Source: Aricia agestis
Lineage: Eukaryota > Arthropoda > Insecta > Lepidoptera > Lycaenidae
DNA length: 64,000 bases
Assembly: GCF_905147365.1 (NCBI RefSeq)
Contig: NC_056423.1
Coordinates: 9,528,501 to 9,592,500 of the forward strand
Reading direction: 5' to 3'
Shown: positions 52,641 to 62,204 of the stretch, piece after piece
Numbering within the stretch: the first letter of the stretch is position 1
Layout of the letters: each line of letters opens with the position of its first letter
Translations under genes and position numbers: made by a program
Notes under the pieces: model-generated
Told to the model about the DNA's origin: nothing
Databases searched by the model: none
What the model saw: the letters and a program-made list of their open reading frames with translations, nothing else

Positions 52641-53011
52641 TGTGTGGCATCGCAGCATCTAAATGGGTCGAATTTAATTTAATTTTTTAAAGAGCGAAAA
52701 TGTAAAAAACCGATAATTCTTCAACATCACTGCTGGACAATTTCGTCTTTAATTATGTAAATATTATTAGACCACACAGATTTCCTTCGTCCATTGTTAT
52801 TATGTGGGTCAATTCGAAAGTAAAGGATCTACGATCGATCATAATCTGTCATATTGCCACACTAAACTGTCGCTTGCGTTATCAATAAATTATAATAACT
52901 TATAGCTTTTATATAGCTCTAGTATAGCCTTAATAGATGGTTCTGGTATAGTCTATTAAGGGTGTAATTGAACTAACTTGACAGTTATTATACAGGACGT
53001 TAATATTTCAT
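52641..53011. other. Intron, nothing recognised
   Basis: No supported feature. Confidence 0.35.
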
Positions 53012-53350
53012 ACGTGGGAGAGCCATGCTTCGGCACGAATGGGCCGGCTCGACCGGATTAATACCACGTTCTCACAGAAAACCGACGTGAAACAGCGCTT
53101 GCGCTGTGTTTCGCCGAGTGAGTGAGTTTACCGGAGGCCCAATCCCCTAACCCCTACCCTATTCCCTTCCCTACCCTCAACTATTCCCTTCCCTTCCCTT
53201 CCCTACCCTCCCCTATTACCCTATTCCCTCTTAAAAGGCCGGCAACGCACTTGCAGCTCTCCTGATGCTGCGAGTGTCCATGGGCGACGGAAGTTGCTTT
53301 CCATCAGGTGACCCGTTTGCTCGTTTGCCCCCTTATTTCATAAAAAAAAA
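53012..53350 (+). repeat. SINE-A, full length
   Basis: It runs from ACGTGGGAGAGCCATGC to TTTCATAAAAAAAAA, with an extra CCCCTAA unit in the C-rich tract. Confidence 0.9.
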
Positions 53351-53684
53351 TTAAAAAAAAAAATAAAGGTTCAGGGTACTCAGACAACTTGTATTCGATG
53401 TCGACAGTGAATTTGAAACAAGAAATGTGTGGGATTTGACGTAACTTAATTTATTTTTAAGTTAATGTAGATTTTGACATGAATGTTAAACTTTGAATAC
53501 ATTTTCTGTAAGGTGCTTTATTAAATTAAAGATAAGTAATGATTATTGAATGTATTTGAGGTCGGCCGGCAATATGGTGCTTGAAGAGTTTAAGTCAAAT
53601 TCTATACATCTCTAATATAATATAAAATTCACGTGTCACAAATCACAATGTTAGCTACCGTACTCCTTCGAAACGGCTTTACTA
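53351..53684. other. Intron, nothing recognised
   Basis: No supported feature. Confidence 0.35.
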
Positions 53685-53941
53685 ATTTTTACCAAATTTT
53701 ATATGCAGATTCAGTGGGTCTGAGAATCGGTTACTGGGTACTTTTTATACTGATAGGTGCATATTTTGTTGAATAAATAATTGTAAATTATTACAACTCG
53801 AAACTGACGGCGACCATTGTTTGTGCGACGGGATAGCGATGGACGTTGCCATAGTGCACTACTTATAAAGTCACTTCAGTAAAATAGTAGGGGCGAAACA
53901 ATTAGTATGGCAAAACAATGTTTGCCGGGACAGCTAGATTT
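53685..53941 (-). mobile_element. RTE-like repeat, empty relative of 51755-52640
   Basis: On the plus strand: TTCGAAACGGCTTTACTAAT, GCAGATTCAGTGGGTCTGAG, GGCGACCATTGTTTGTGCG, GATGGACGTTGCCATAGTGC and CTTTATAAGT-like sequence, ending TTTGCCGGGACAGCTAG. The hAT MITE is absent. Confidence 0.75.
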
Positions 53942-54240
53942 TTTATAAAATTTTCGGTGTGGAAATTATTGAATACAACTTGACTAAGGGCTCAGGTGTG
54001 CCCGATTGACACTTTCACTGGATTTATATTTTATAGTATAGATAGGATTGAGAAAAACGGAAAACCGGAAAAATATTATTATCCGATAGCGAAATAATAA
54101 TATTTATTTTAGTAGGTATTTTTTTAGTAAGTTAACAGTGAGATAAACTTTGTATTTTGATATAATGCAGTAAGTAATTTTATAAACTAGCTACATCGTA
54201 ATAGTACAATACTAAGGGTGTGTTCTAAAATATAAGCCAA
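53942..54240. other. Intron, nothing recognised
   Basis: No supported feature. Confidence 0.35.
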
Positions 54241-54243
54241 TGC

Positions 54244-54310
54244 ATTAACGTTTATGACTACGTTGGAATGTAGTCATAAACGTTAATGACTACATTCCAA
54301 CGTAGTCATA
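54244..54310. repeat. Two overlapping, mutually exclusive hairpins
   Basis: ATTAACGTTTATGACTAC (54244) pairs with GTAGTCATAAACGTTAAT (54270). Alternatively the 25 bases from 54253 pair perfectly with 54286-54310. Both cannot form at once. Confidence 0.85.
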
Positions 54311-54364
54311 ATAAATAAATCATAATAGTGAACAGAATCAGGCGTTGCTTTGTGGAAATCCATA

Positions 54365-54822
54365 GCTTAAAATTTAGTTTGTTATTATTTTTAGCAATAT
54401 TCCGCGAAATAATGTTGGCAAATCCGTGGAAGGCCCCTCACCACCGTGCAGGTTAAAAACCTCGACGCGCGTTTCGCCCCATCGGTGTTGGGGTGAAACG
54501 CTCTTGTTCGTAGAAGTTTGTTGTACTTGACGGACGTTGTTCGTAGAGTCCACATCCTTAGGATGCTCCGGTGTTGGGGCGAAACGCGCGTCGAGGTTTT
54601 CAACCTGCATGGTGGTGAGGGGCCTTGCACGGATTTGCCAACATTATTGCTTGTGTGGTGGTGGTGTTTGCAGGTTCTTGCATGCGAGTGTACGCATAGG
54701 CAGTGTGGAAGAGGAGGGAAGTGCTGTACGCATGCCTATGCGAACACTCACTCATTTACTTATAGGTTGAGGTTCATTTCGCGGAATATGGGTAAAATGA
54801 TAACAAACTAAATTTTAAAATA
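54365..54822 (+). mobile_element. Long foldback element, GGCGAAACGCGCGTCGAGG arms
   Basis: The outer arms AATTTAGTTTGTTATTA...ATTCCGCGAAAT pair with ATTTCGCGGAATATG...CAAACTAAATT. The inner arms GGCAAATCCGTGG...CGACGCGCGTTTCGCCCC pair with GGGGCGAAACGCGCGTCG...CGGATTTGCC. TTAA lies at both outer ends. ORFs read through the arms on both strands are artefacts. Confidence 0.65.
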
Positions 54823-55461
54823 AATCATAGTATAGTACGTCACACTTGTCTCATTGTGGCACACCCGTACAATATGGCGTAAAATATTATTATTTATTAT
54901 GATGCCTTAAACACTGGCACTGGCTAATATAGTGATACTGAGTCCTATTTCTGAACCTACGCTAACAAAACCCTCCTTATATTACATGTTTAGTATTGTA
55001 TATCTGCGAACAACTTGTGCGAAAAGCAAAATGTTTTGATTAAAATTATACACCATCTCTTGGGTTGAGCTGACCCTCATAGGAAAAGCGCTTAATAGTT
55101 AATACTTTGTTTAAAATATGATTTTGTTATCCTACCGTCGATGTTTGTTTAAAATCCACAGTTTATATCCTTGTTATTTCGGAATAACAAACGAACTAAA
55201 GTCGAACATATTCAATAGCTAATAGCTATCATATTTAACAATGTTTGTGTGCTTACCTTGGAAACTGAATTTTAAACTCTTCGATAACCACTCAGATTCG
55301 TAAATGTTAAACTTTAAAATATGAATTTTCAATATAATATTATGATTTTGCTCGCAACTTTCTTGTTTACTGGTGTATATTATGCCGTGATGAAAAATAG
55401 CTTCAGGTGTGATAATAATACAAAATATATCCAAAATGGCTCCTTTAATTCGTAATCTTTC
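54823..55461. other. Intron, nothing recognised
   Basis: No supported feature. Confidence 0.35.
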
Positions 55462-55862
55462 ACGTGGGAGAGCCATGCTTCGGTACGAATGTGCCGGCTT
55501 GACCGGAGAAATACCACGCTCTCACAGAAAACCGGCGTGAAACAGCGCTTGCGCTGTATTTCGCCGAGTGAGTGAGTTTACCGGAGGCCCAATCCCCTAC
55601 CCTATTCCCTTCCGTACCCTCCCCTATTCCCTTCCCTTTCCATCCCTACCCTCCCCTAATTACCCTATTCCCTCTTAAAAGGCCGGCCACGCACCTGCAG
55701 CTCTTCTAATGCTGCGAGTGTCCATGGGCGACGGAAGTTACTTTCCATCAGGTCACTCGGCGAAACACAGCGCAAGCGCTGTTTCACGCCAGTTTTCTGT
55801 GAGAACGTGGTATTTCTCCGGTGGAGCCGGCCCATTCGTGCCAAAGCATGGCTCTCCCACGT
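55462..55862. repeat. Inverted SINE-A dimer
   Basis: A plus-strand SINE-A (55462-55753) loses its last 45 bases and tail at CATCAGGT. It is joined directly to an inverted 5' third of the same SINE (55754-55862), which ends GGCTCTCCCACGT. The two 5' parts form arms of about 109 bases around a 185-base spacer. Confidence 0.85.
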
Positions 55863-56462
55863 ATCATTATTTCACAACTAAATTCTGGTAACTTATGTCA
55901 GGCTGGTCTCACACAGTTTGAAATGCTCATCGGTTGAGCATTTCAAAATGATAAAAATATGAAAAATCAGTTTATATAAGGATCATAGTGTTTATTGTAT
56001 TTATTTCAATAATAACATCCCGATAAAGTTAATACCTACTACCTACTCATTTTTATACCTCAATCGACTGGCGTATATTTAGGAACAAATGAACAGTACG
56101 GCGTCGTTTATAGATGTCATGAGACTATATACTGGCTTTTATTTCGGAACACACCCTTGACAATATTTCGTATTATGTTTTCTTTTACCCATGTAATTCT
56201 CCCCTGCTCGCATATTTCCATTCAGGAAACGAACGAGCTAGCTGAAATAAATAAGCGGTAATAGAATGCGGTTAACGAACGAGATTAGAATTCTTTCCGC
56301 TTAGATTAAAAATAAGGAAATGATCACTGGACACTGAGTTTGCGGTTTGGTTAGTAATTGGACATTTTTGTTTACTAATCGCATACGTTTCTATAACATT
56401 TAATATGAGGTAAATATGCATCTACAGAGTAACAAAACAATGTCATAATTATACTTTACGAT
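55863..56462. other. Intron with one short hairpin
   Basis: TTTGAAATGCTCA and TGAGCATTTCAAA (55917-55947) form a perfect stem. Otherwise nothing was recognised. Confidence 0.4.
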
Positions 56463-56467
56463 ATCTA

Positions 56468-56528
<61 letters not shown>

Positions 56529-56740
56529 TCAAAGGTGACTGACTGACATGGAGATCTATCAACGCACAGCCCAAACCACTGGACGGATCGGGCTGAAATT
56601 TGGCATGCAGTTAGATGTTATGACCTAGGCATCCGCTAAAAAAGGATTTTGATCAGTTCCAACCCCAAGGGGTTAAAATAGGGGATGAAAGTTTGTTTAT
56701 AATAATACTTCTTAACGCGAGCAAAGCCGCGGGCAAAAAC
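56463..56740 (+). mobile_element. Hel-2 Helitron with expanded (TA)n at its 5' end
   Basis: Same family as 37453-37690: AAAACTCAAAGGTGACTGAC, TCAACGCACAGCCCAAACC, AAATTTGGCATGCAG and CTTCTTAACGCGAGCAAAGCCGC. The short TATATATA after the 5' TC has grown to about 26 TA units (56472-56523). Confidence 0.7.
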
Positions 56741-56751
56741 TCGTATAATAT

Positions 56752-57100
56752 TATGTGTCCCTTATGTGGAGTTAAGTTTAGTGTGAAAGTATCGCTGAAA
56801 GATTACTACTTGTTTTATTTCATCCTATATATCTAGATATCGAGTGAAAATAAACTAGTAGGTAGATAATGTAATATGTGAATTATAAATTCAAACGTAC
56901 AGTCTTGTCTTTATTTAGTTCTTAACGCTATAAACAGCTAAATCGAATGTTCTATAAACATTTGAGTTACCGTAAAGGGCAGTCGTAATCACCGAAAAAT
57001 GCAGTTCTTGTGCGACAAACGATTGAGTTGGTAGGATAGCAAAACCTACTGTATTCGTCAAGTAAACTTTTTACGAAAATGGATTGGAGTTCTAAATGTC
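56752..57100 (+). other. Intron end with a MITE trace
   Basis: GTGTCCCTTATGTGGAG and AGTGTGAAAGTATCGCTGAAAG at 56755-56800 are from the CACTGTGAAAG MITE. The remaining approach to exon 2 contains no recognised repeat. Confidence 0.4.
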
Positions 57101-57117
57101 TTTTTCTTTATTTACAG

Positions 57118-57239
57118 CACTCTTCCTCTGTGTTCACTCTGAAGAAACGACCAAAGACCAGGATGTTCAGGCTAAGGACAAGAGACAGACCCAGGGGGAA
57201 AGCCAGCCGCATATTATATACAGAACCGCCAGGAAACAG
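57118..57239 (+). CDS. Exon 2 of the secreted-protein gene
   Basis: A pyrimidine-rich acceptor (TTTTTCTTTATTTACAG) precedes the exon and CAG|GTATGA closes it. In the phase set by exon 1 it reads ALFLCVHS (end of signal peptide, probable cleavage after HS), then a polar segment SEETTKDQDVQAKDK, and later QPHIIYRTARKQ. The two exons give exactly 48 codons, so the next exon must start in phase 0. Stops occur just past the donor (GTA TGA). The exon is clearly more GC-rich than its surroundings. Another frame is also open, but only this one continues a signal peptide. I do not recognise the family; low-complexity, charged sequence after a signal peptide suits a small secreted or cuticle-associated protein, which is a guess. 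Confidence 0.65.
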
Positions 57240-57428
57240 GTATGAAAATGTTTATATACAGCTTTTCAAAAACGAGTGGACATCGAACAAAATTCTCAAA
57301 TTACATAAAACCCGTGCATAAAACCTTATAAATGAAATAAATGTGTCGGTGGCAATATTTAAAAAGTGTACAAACAAATTGTCTGTGGATACGAGGTGAA
57401 AATTTTGTTCTATATATTTTGTGCTCTT

Positions 57429-57585
57429 TTAAGCGTCTCCCAGACAGACGCGGCCTGCGGTGGCGGTGGCGGTGGCGGTCAGTTAGGTGTGACTTGAGTG
57501 ACTTGAGAGTTCTAGGAACGACACAGACATACGCGGCCACGCGGCCAAGACATCCAACTGACCGCCTGTCTGGGAGACGCTTTAA
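57429..57585 (+). mobile_element. MITE with GCGTCTCCCAGACAG ends
   Basis: TTAAGCGTCTCCCAGACAG at the left is inverted at the right as CTGTCTGGGAGACGCTTTAA. The interior has a GGTGGC triplet-like run and ACGCGGCCACGCGGCC. TTTAA flanks each end, possibly a duplication. It lies 190 bases after exon 2. Confidence 0.7.
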
Positions 57586-57619
57586 TCCAACATTAGTATA
57601 GTGTGGGATAGGTTTTGTT

Positions 57620-57780
57620 CGTATGGTTGCCCAAGTACGTACTTACGGCAAGCCGCAAGAGTGTTGGCCTAGTCCAGACACTCCGGAGGAATGAAGTCAC
57701 TAAGTCTGGAACCAACCATGTGCGGGTTTCGTAATCCTCTTCCTTCATCGTATGAGCGTCCGTATTATGAACTTGAGATT
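57620..57780 (+). repeat. Dispersed repeat fragment
   Basis: GGCAAGCCGCAAGAGTGTTGG, CATGTGCGGGTTTCGTAATCC and GTCCGTATTATGAACTTGAG resemble a repeat common in Lepidoptera whose origin I cannot state. Confidence 0.4.
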
Positions 57781-58520
57781 TAAAAAAATCAAGTATTTAA
57801 AGTAAAGATTGGTACTAATTAAAATCCGAGCAAGACTGTCCTAGGTTATGGCAAATTAATATGCTAGTAATTTGCATGAAGAGGTAATTATTTTATCAGT
57901 GAAGGGGATCTGGCAGAGAGAGGTCCCTACGGCCTTGAGAGGATACCGAAAGTTGGCAAGGTCCACAAGATCCTATCTTTACTTATCTTTGACAGTCTGC
58001 ACAGCATTAAGATTGGATGTATCGTAGATATGCGACTATGCGAGATATCTGACATTTATTATAAGATTATTGCTCCGTTCACTACTCACTAGTCGATAAT
58101 ATTTGAATATGTAAACTTTCAATAAGTTAAATTATTATTGAGTTTGATGTCTCATCTAGAACATTATTAAGTACTTGTTATCAAGATTTCGGAATCAGCG
58201 TCAACGGAAATAGCTAGAATAAACTAAAACGGGGCCTTAAAAGAATTCTAGGAAAAATACTACGTAACACTTTCAAATCAGAGTTTCTTTGACAAAACGA
58301 CAAAGAATATTATTCTCCAAAGGATTTTGTATAAAGGACTTGAAGTCAATTTCCTTTTGTTATACTGTTCATTATTAAGTTTCCGATCAACCTTTACAAT
58401 GGTTGTTTTGATACGAGCTTCACTATTTACTGTCTTGTAGCTGGCTTGTTACTGTTTATTTAATAATAACCTTTTATATTCAATAGACATATAAATTACA
58501 ATAATAGACCTGGCCATTTA
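57781..58520. other. Nothing recognised downstream of exon 2
   Basis: Searched by eye for a phase-0 exon with acceptor and donor; none was convincing. Confidence 0.35.
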
Positions 58521-58683
58521 GCCGAAACTTTTTCGTTTTCGCTTCGTTATAAAATCGCCGATCAAAATGTATGGAATTGACATTAGACGAGTCGAACGTC
58601 AACGTCATATTAATGAACGCTTATGTCAATTCCATACATTTTCATCGGCGATTCTATAACGAAGCGAAAATGAAAAGATTTTG
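58521..58683 (+). mobile_element. Foldback MITE, CGCTTCGTTATA arms
   Basis: TTTTCGCTTCGTTATAAAATC, GCCGAT and AAAATGTATGGAATTGACAT on the left are inverted on the right (ATGTCAATTCCATACATTTT, ATCGGCGATTCTATAACG). The arms are about 58 bases. Confidence 0.7.
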
Positions 58684-58828
58684 ACTCCCCCCCTGACATG
58701 TTAAAGCATAAAGCGTGCCCAAATGGGGCCACTTTGATATTGTTTGGGGCCATCCTGACGTTCATATCGGTTTTTGAAGATTCTCTTGGTTTAAGTATGC
58801 GTGGTGCTGTATAATTTACTAATTGAAG

Positions 58829-58951
58829 AGCCTGTTTTACCACTTCCTGATAAGGCTACCAATTAACTTGACATATCAAGTATGGAGAATCTGTCAAAAA
58901 AGTTCTGAATAGCCTATTCGGCACTTTATCAGAAAGTGGTGAAACAGGCCC
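58829..58951 (+). mobile_element. GGGCCTG foldback MITE, short form
   Basis: AGCCTGTTTTACCACTTCCTG at the left and CAGAAAGTGGTGAAACAGGC CC at the right. TAA follows on the right. The left inner arm is partly deleted (AAGGCTACCAATTAAC). Confidence 0.65.
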
Positions 58952-59230
58952 TAAATATTTTTAATTTATATATCTATAGACAGAATAATATAAATATATT
59001 GTACGTACCTACGGACATTATAAAAACGAAAGATTTTTTGTTTGCATCAAAAGTTTGAATTTGCTGGACTAATTTTGATCATAAGCACTAGACAAAGCAA
59101 AAAGTTTATTTTTTTCTTGAGCTATATTAGCTCAAGAAGTAAATAAACTTTTTGCTTTTTTGCGACCTTTCAGATATAATAAATTATTATAGTTCTGCAA
59201 CAAATTAACAACAAAATTATACTTTTTTGA
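58952..59230. repeat. Region with a long imperfect hairpin
   Basis: At 59094-59158, AAAGCAAAAAGTTTATTT and CTTGAGCTA pair with TAGCTCAAG and AAATAAACTTTTTGCTTT around TAT. The rest shows nothing. Confidence 0.55.
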
Positions 59231-59610
59231 AGTGAAAACTTCTTTAGCGGCGTTGAGCACTTTTGTGGGATGGGTAAAAACTGTGAAACTCGCGTCAGAT
59301 TCTCGTGCTGATCGAAAAATCGTAAGACGGTTGGAGAGTAGTGTTGTAACATCGAAATCGATTAATCGAACAATCGATTGTTTTTTTTCGATTGTCGATA
59401 TTTTTTATTCGATTGTAAGGGTTTCGATTAAGTATTAATTAAAAAAATCGATTTTAATAAAAAATGGGTTAAAAATTTAATCGATTATAAGGGTTTCGAT
59501 TACTTAATTAAAAATAAAACGATTTTTTAAAAATCGATTTTCATAAAAAATGGGTTAAAAAAATAGTGCACACGTTCATAATCAAGTTTTCACTTCTGCC
59601 GGCACTCCCG
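59231..59610 (+). mobile_element. GAAGTGA repeat, copy 2, with ATCGATT tandem core
   Basis: GAAGTGAAAACTTCTTTAGCGG at the left and AAGTTTTCACTTCTGCCGGC at the right hold a 13-bp inverted repeat. The core (59352-59560) has two 72-86-base units built of TCGATTATAAGGGTTTCGATT and ATAAAAAATGGGTTAAAA. The copy at 47770 lacks that core. Confidence 0.55.
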
Positions 59611-59948
59611 GAGTGCAACCCGTATTTTTTTTTGTTGTTTATTTGTAATAATAAAATATAAATCAACATAATAATTATTTTTGTCGACAGCGCTTTTGTT
59701 CTGTGGAAAATATTTTTTTCTCATATTAATTTAAAAATAGAACGTTAATATCTACGTTGATATTGACCGTTTATTATCCTATTTTTTTCAATATTTCCGT
59801 AAAATTAATTTCCATTTTTTAAATAAGATAGGACGTTATTTTTACGAAACACTTTTATAATTAACTAGCTGAGCCCCGCAATGTTATCAGCTGTTTATTA
59901 GGGAAAACTAATTGTGATACATTCCCGCACCAAAAAGTAACTTAATGT
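59611..59948. other. Nothing recognised
   Basis: AT-rich. ACTAGCTGAGCCCCGCAATG near 59865 may be a trace of an RTE repeat. Confidence 0.35.
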
Positions 59949-60313
59949 AACTATGTAATAATAGCTCCCACACCGGTTTCGGTGACGGTGGCCGGTTTCA
60001 TTGTAACCAGGCCAGCTACGCAGGAGTAATTTTATAGTGCCCAAGTTGTGCGCAGTACACAAGAGCACTCTCTATTCCTTTATTCTCATAACCCAGTGGG
60101 ACGGCAGACCGACTCGACCAGCGAGAGATCAGGCGCAGGACCGACTTTTTACATGCCCATCCGACGCATGGATCATCTCACTTGTCAGACAATCAGGTGA
60201 TCAGCCTGCATTGTCCTAACCAAACTTGGAAATAACATGTTTCCAACGCGGGAATCGAACCCACGACCTCCGAGTCACGAGCCGCGCTCTGAACCACTAG
60301 ACCAACTATGTAA
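59949..60313 (-). repeat. SINE-B with 10-bp duplication
   Basis: SINE body 59959-60303 on the minus strand. It starts at the A box GGTCTAGTGGTTCAGAGC, lacking the first dozen bases, and runs to the (TTA) tail. AACTATGTAA is duplicated on both sides (59949-59958, 60304-60313). Confidence 0.85.
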
Positions 60314-60329
60314 GCAACAACTAACTCCA

Positions 60330-60425
60330 TACCGAAATTTCCTAATAAATCGCCCCAGCCGTTTAGACGTAAAGAAGTAACAAATATACAAAGTCACAAG
60401 CTTTCGCTTTTAGAATATTAGTATG
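60330..60425 (-). mobile_element. Lep1-type Helitron, 5' part
   Basis: ACCGAAATTTCCTAATAAATC, CAGCCGTTTAGACGTAAAGAAG and TTTAGAATATTAGTATGA are reversed Helitron blocks. Confidence 0.6.
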
Positions 60426-60514
60426 ATTCTAAAAGCTTATGTTTTTAGCAAAATTTGTTTTGCAAATAATGGCAGTGACTCCCGACATTGTCAAAAAGAG
60501 GATTATTACATTAC

Positions 60515-60706
60515 TGGATGACTCATGCAATTCCATTACGCCGAATTTCGTCTATCGCGTGGGAACCGTACATTTTTCCAGGATAAATATATATATATAC
60601 CCTATGTCTTTTTCCGAGACTAAAAAGTACCAAATTTCAGCTAAATTGGTTTGGACGTGAAGGGGTAACATACAGACACGCTTTCGCATTTATAATATTA
60701 GTATGG
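60515..60706 (-). mobile_element. Lep1-type Helitron, near complete
   Basis: ACTGGATGACTCATGCAATTCC (decayed hairpin), TCGTCTATCGCGTGGGAACCG, ATATATATATATACC (local expansion), TTGGACGTGAAGGGGTAAC and CGCATTTATAATATTAGTATG GA. Confidence 0.75.
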
Positions 60707-60899
60707 ATTACTTTTCCAGCTGGATTCCCATCAAATTGGTTAATAAGCTGCGATGTGTAATGCTGTATTATTATCGATATGAAGCCAAAACATTCAAGAA
60801 CTTTCACTGGAAACATACCCGCTAAATAATACGTTAAGTTGAAAAAATTGTGCTGTGAGCCATTGTCGAATTAATAGTTATATAGCCTGCCATTATAGT
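60707..60899. other. Nothing recognised
   Basis: A TTTTCCAG followed by LDSHQIG-stop was checked as an exon and rejected. Confidence 0.35.
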
Positions 60900-61092
60900 G
60901 CCGAAACATACTAGGCCGAATTACGCCGGCGTAAATTCCGCCGCGTTTACGCCGCGTTTCAAACGCATACAAAATACAGACGGATCGCGAGGGATGACAC
61001 ACTATTCCGTCGCGTTCCGTCCGTATTATGTATGCGTTTGACAGTTGCGGCGGAATTTACGCCGGCCAATTCGGTCTAGTGTGTTTCGACAA
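60900..61092 (+). mobile_element. GC-rich foldback MITE
   Basis: CGAAACATACTAGGCCGAATT, CGCCGGCGTAAATTCCGCCGC and AAACGCATAC at the left are inverted at the right (GTATGCGTTTGACAG, GCGGCGGAATTTACGCCGGC, AATTCGGTCTAGTGTGTTTCG). The arms are about 70-80 bases. Confidence 0.75.
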
Positions 61093-61350
61093 ATACGCTT
61101 ATTATAAAAAATTAAATTTAGTTTCTGAAGTCTTTTAACGGTATCCTCTATACGACGCTTTCGAGAACGTACGGTTTTCCGGGATATTAGGTAGTAGACA
61201 TAATGGAACACGTCGCGCCCCACGTCGCAGACAATACGTATTTAGTGCTTAGTGTTAGCTTTAGTTTATATATTTTGTATGTTAGTCTTTCAGGTATATA
61301 CAGTATGGGCCAAGATGCCTGATTTAAATAAATAAATAAATAATAATATT
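61093..61350 (+). mobile_element. LINE 3' tail, Jockey/CR1-like
   Basis: GTTAGTCTTTCAGGTATATAC, AGTATGGGCCAAGATGCCTG and the tail ATTTAAATAAATAAATAAATAA are typical of a LINE 3' end. The first 100 bases are unassigned. Confidence 0.5.
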
Positions 61351-61596
61351 GTGTCCTTTCCCAGGACTCAAGGCGACGCACGCGCTGCGTTGTCTTGTTG
61401 TATATTGAACGCCTACGCTGGACAAACGCTAGTGTGAAGGCAGCCTTAGCTGTTTACATTTTAACATCAAGATGCGTTGCGACTTGCGATGCATTTTTAA
61501 TGAGCCATTCTTTGGAACAGCCATACCAAATGCGGACGACAAGTCAATTTAATGTGTACATCTTCTAATTAAACAAAGTTCAGCTTTCAATGGCTC

Positions 61597-61911
61597 ATTT
61601 AAATCATAAAGTTAATATACCTAGCGGAATAGAGCAACAATCTCGAGCTGTCAAACGAAACCGAAATTGATTAACATCTGTGTGTAATAATATGTGTACG
61701 TATACACTTACACAAGCATAATTGAACATGATTTCTATGAGATTAAATTGTCAACGTGCGGTACGTGCCGACTGGACGTCAAAAAAAGAGTGCTGCTGTA
61801 ATGTATCACACGTCTCTTTTTACCACGCAGTGTTACTGATAGTGACATATCTCTTTTGCTCAGGCCTTTGTTTCTCTATTCCGCTAGGTATATTAACTTT
61901 ATGATTTAAAT
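61597..61911 (+). mobile_element. hAT-like MITE, 299 bp, copy 2
   Basis: The element 61605-61903 has the same CATAAAGTTAATATACC ends as 45437-45734, in opposite orientation. ATTTAAAT is present on both sides. That 8-mer is its own inverse, so the duplication is supported mainly by the other copy. Confidence 0.85.
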
Positions 61912-61921
61912 ATGCATAGCA

Positions 61922-62204
61922 TTTTTTTTTATGAAATAAGGGGGCACACGAGCAAACGGTTCACTTGATGGAAAGCAACTTCCGTCGCCCATGGACACTC
62001 GCAGCATCAGAAGAGCTGCAGGTGCGTTGCCGGCCTTTTAAGAGGGAATAGGTTAATAGGGAAGGGTAGGGGATTGGGCCTCCGGTAAACTCACTCACTC
62101 GGCGAAACACAGCGCAAGCGCTGTTTCACGTCGGTTTTCTGTGAGAACGTGGTATTTCTCCGGTCGAGCCGGCCCATTCGTGCCGAAGCATGGCTCTCCC
62201 ACGT
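61922..62204 (-). repeat. SINE-A with short C-rich tract
   Basis: The copy runs from the T-run to GGCTCTCCCACGT. The polypyrimidine tract is only about 30 bases long here, the shortest in the window. Confidence 0.9.

Larger units (their letters stand above)
14899..57117 (+). other. Putative first coding intron, about 42 kb
   Basis: The boundaries are GTGAGT (14899) and TTTATTTACAG (57117). No other convincing coding exon was seen inside; almost everything recognisable is transposon-derived. Its length is inferred solely from the in-phase fit of the two exons. Confidence 0.5.

Noticed and set aside
54374..54811. Overlapping ORFs on both strands with shared peptides
   Set aside because: They come from the two inverted arms of one foldback element.
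24262..55891. Recurrent 60-codon ORFs beginning MSLPEAQSP
   Set aside because: Each lies in a SINE-A copy and reads through its C-rich tract. They repeat because the SINE repeats, and the frame is broken in many copies.
60714..60745. Exon after TTTTCCAG
   Set aside because: Phase 0 gives a stop after seven codons with no donor.
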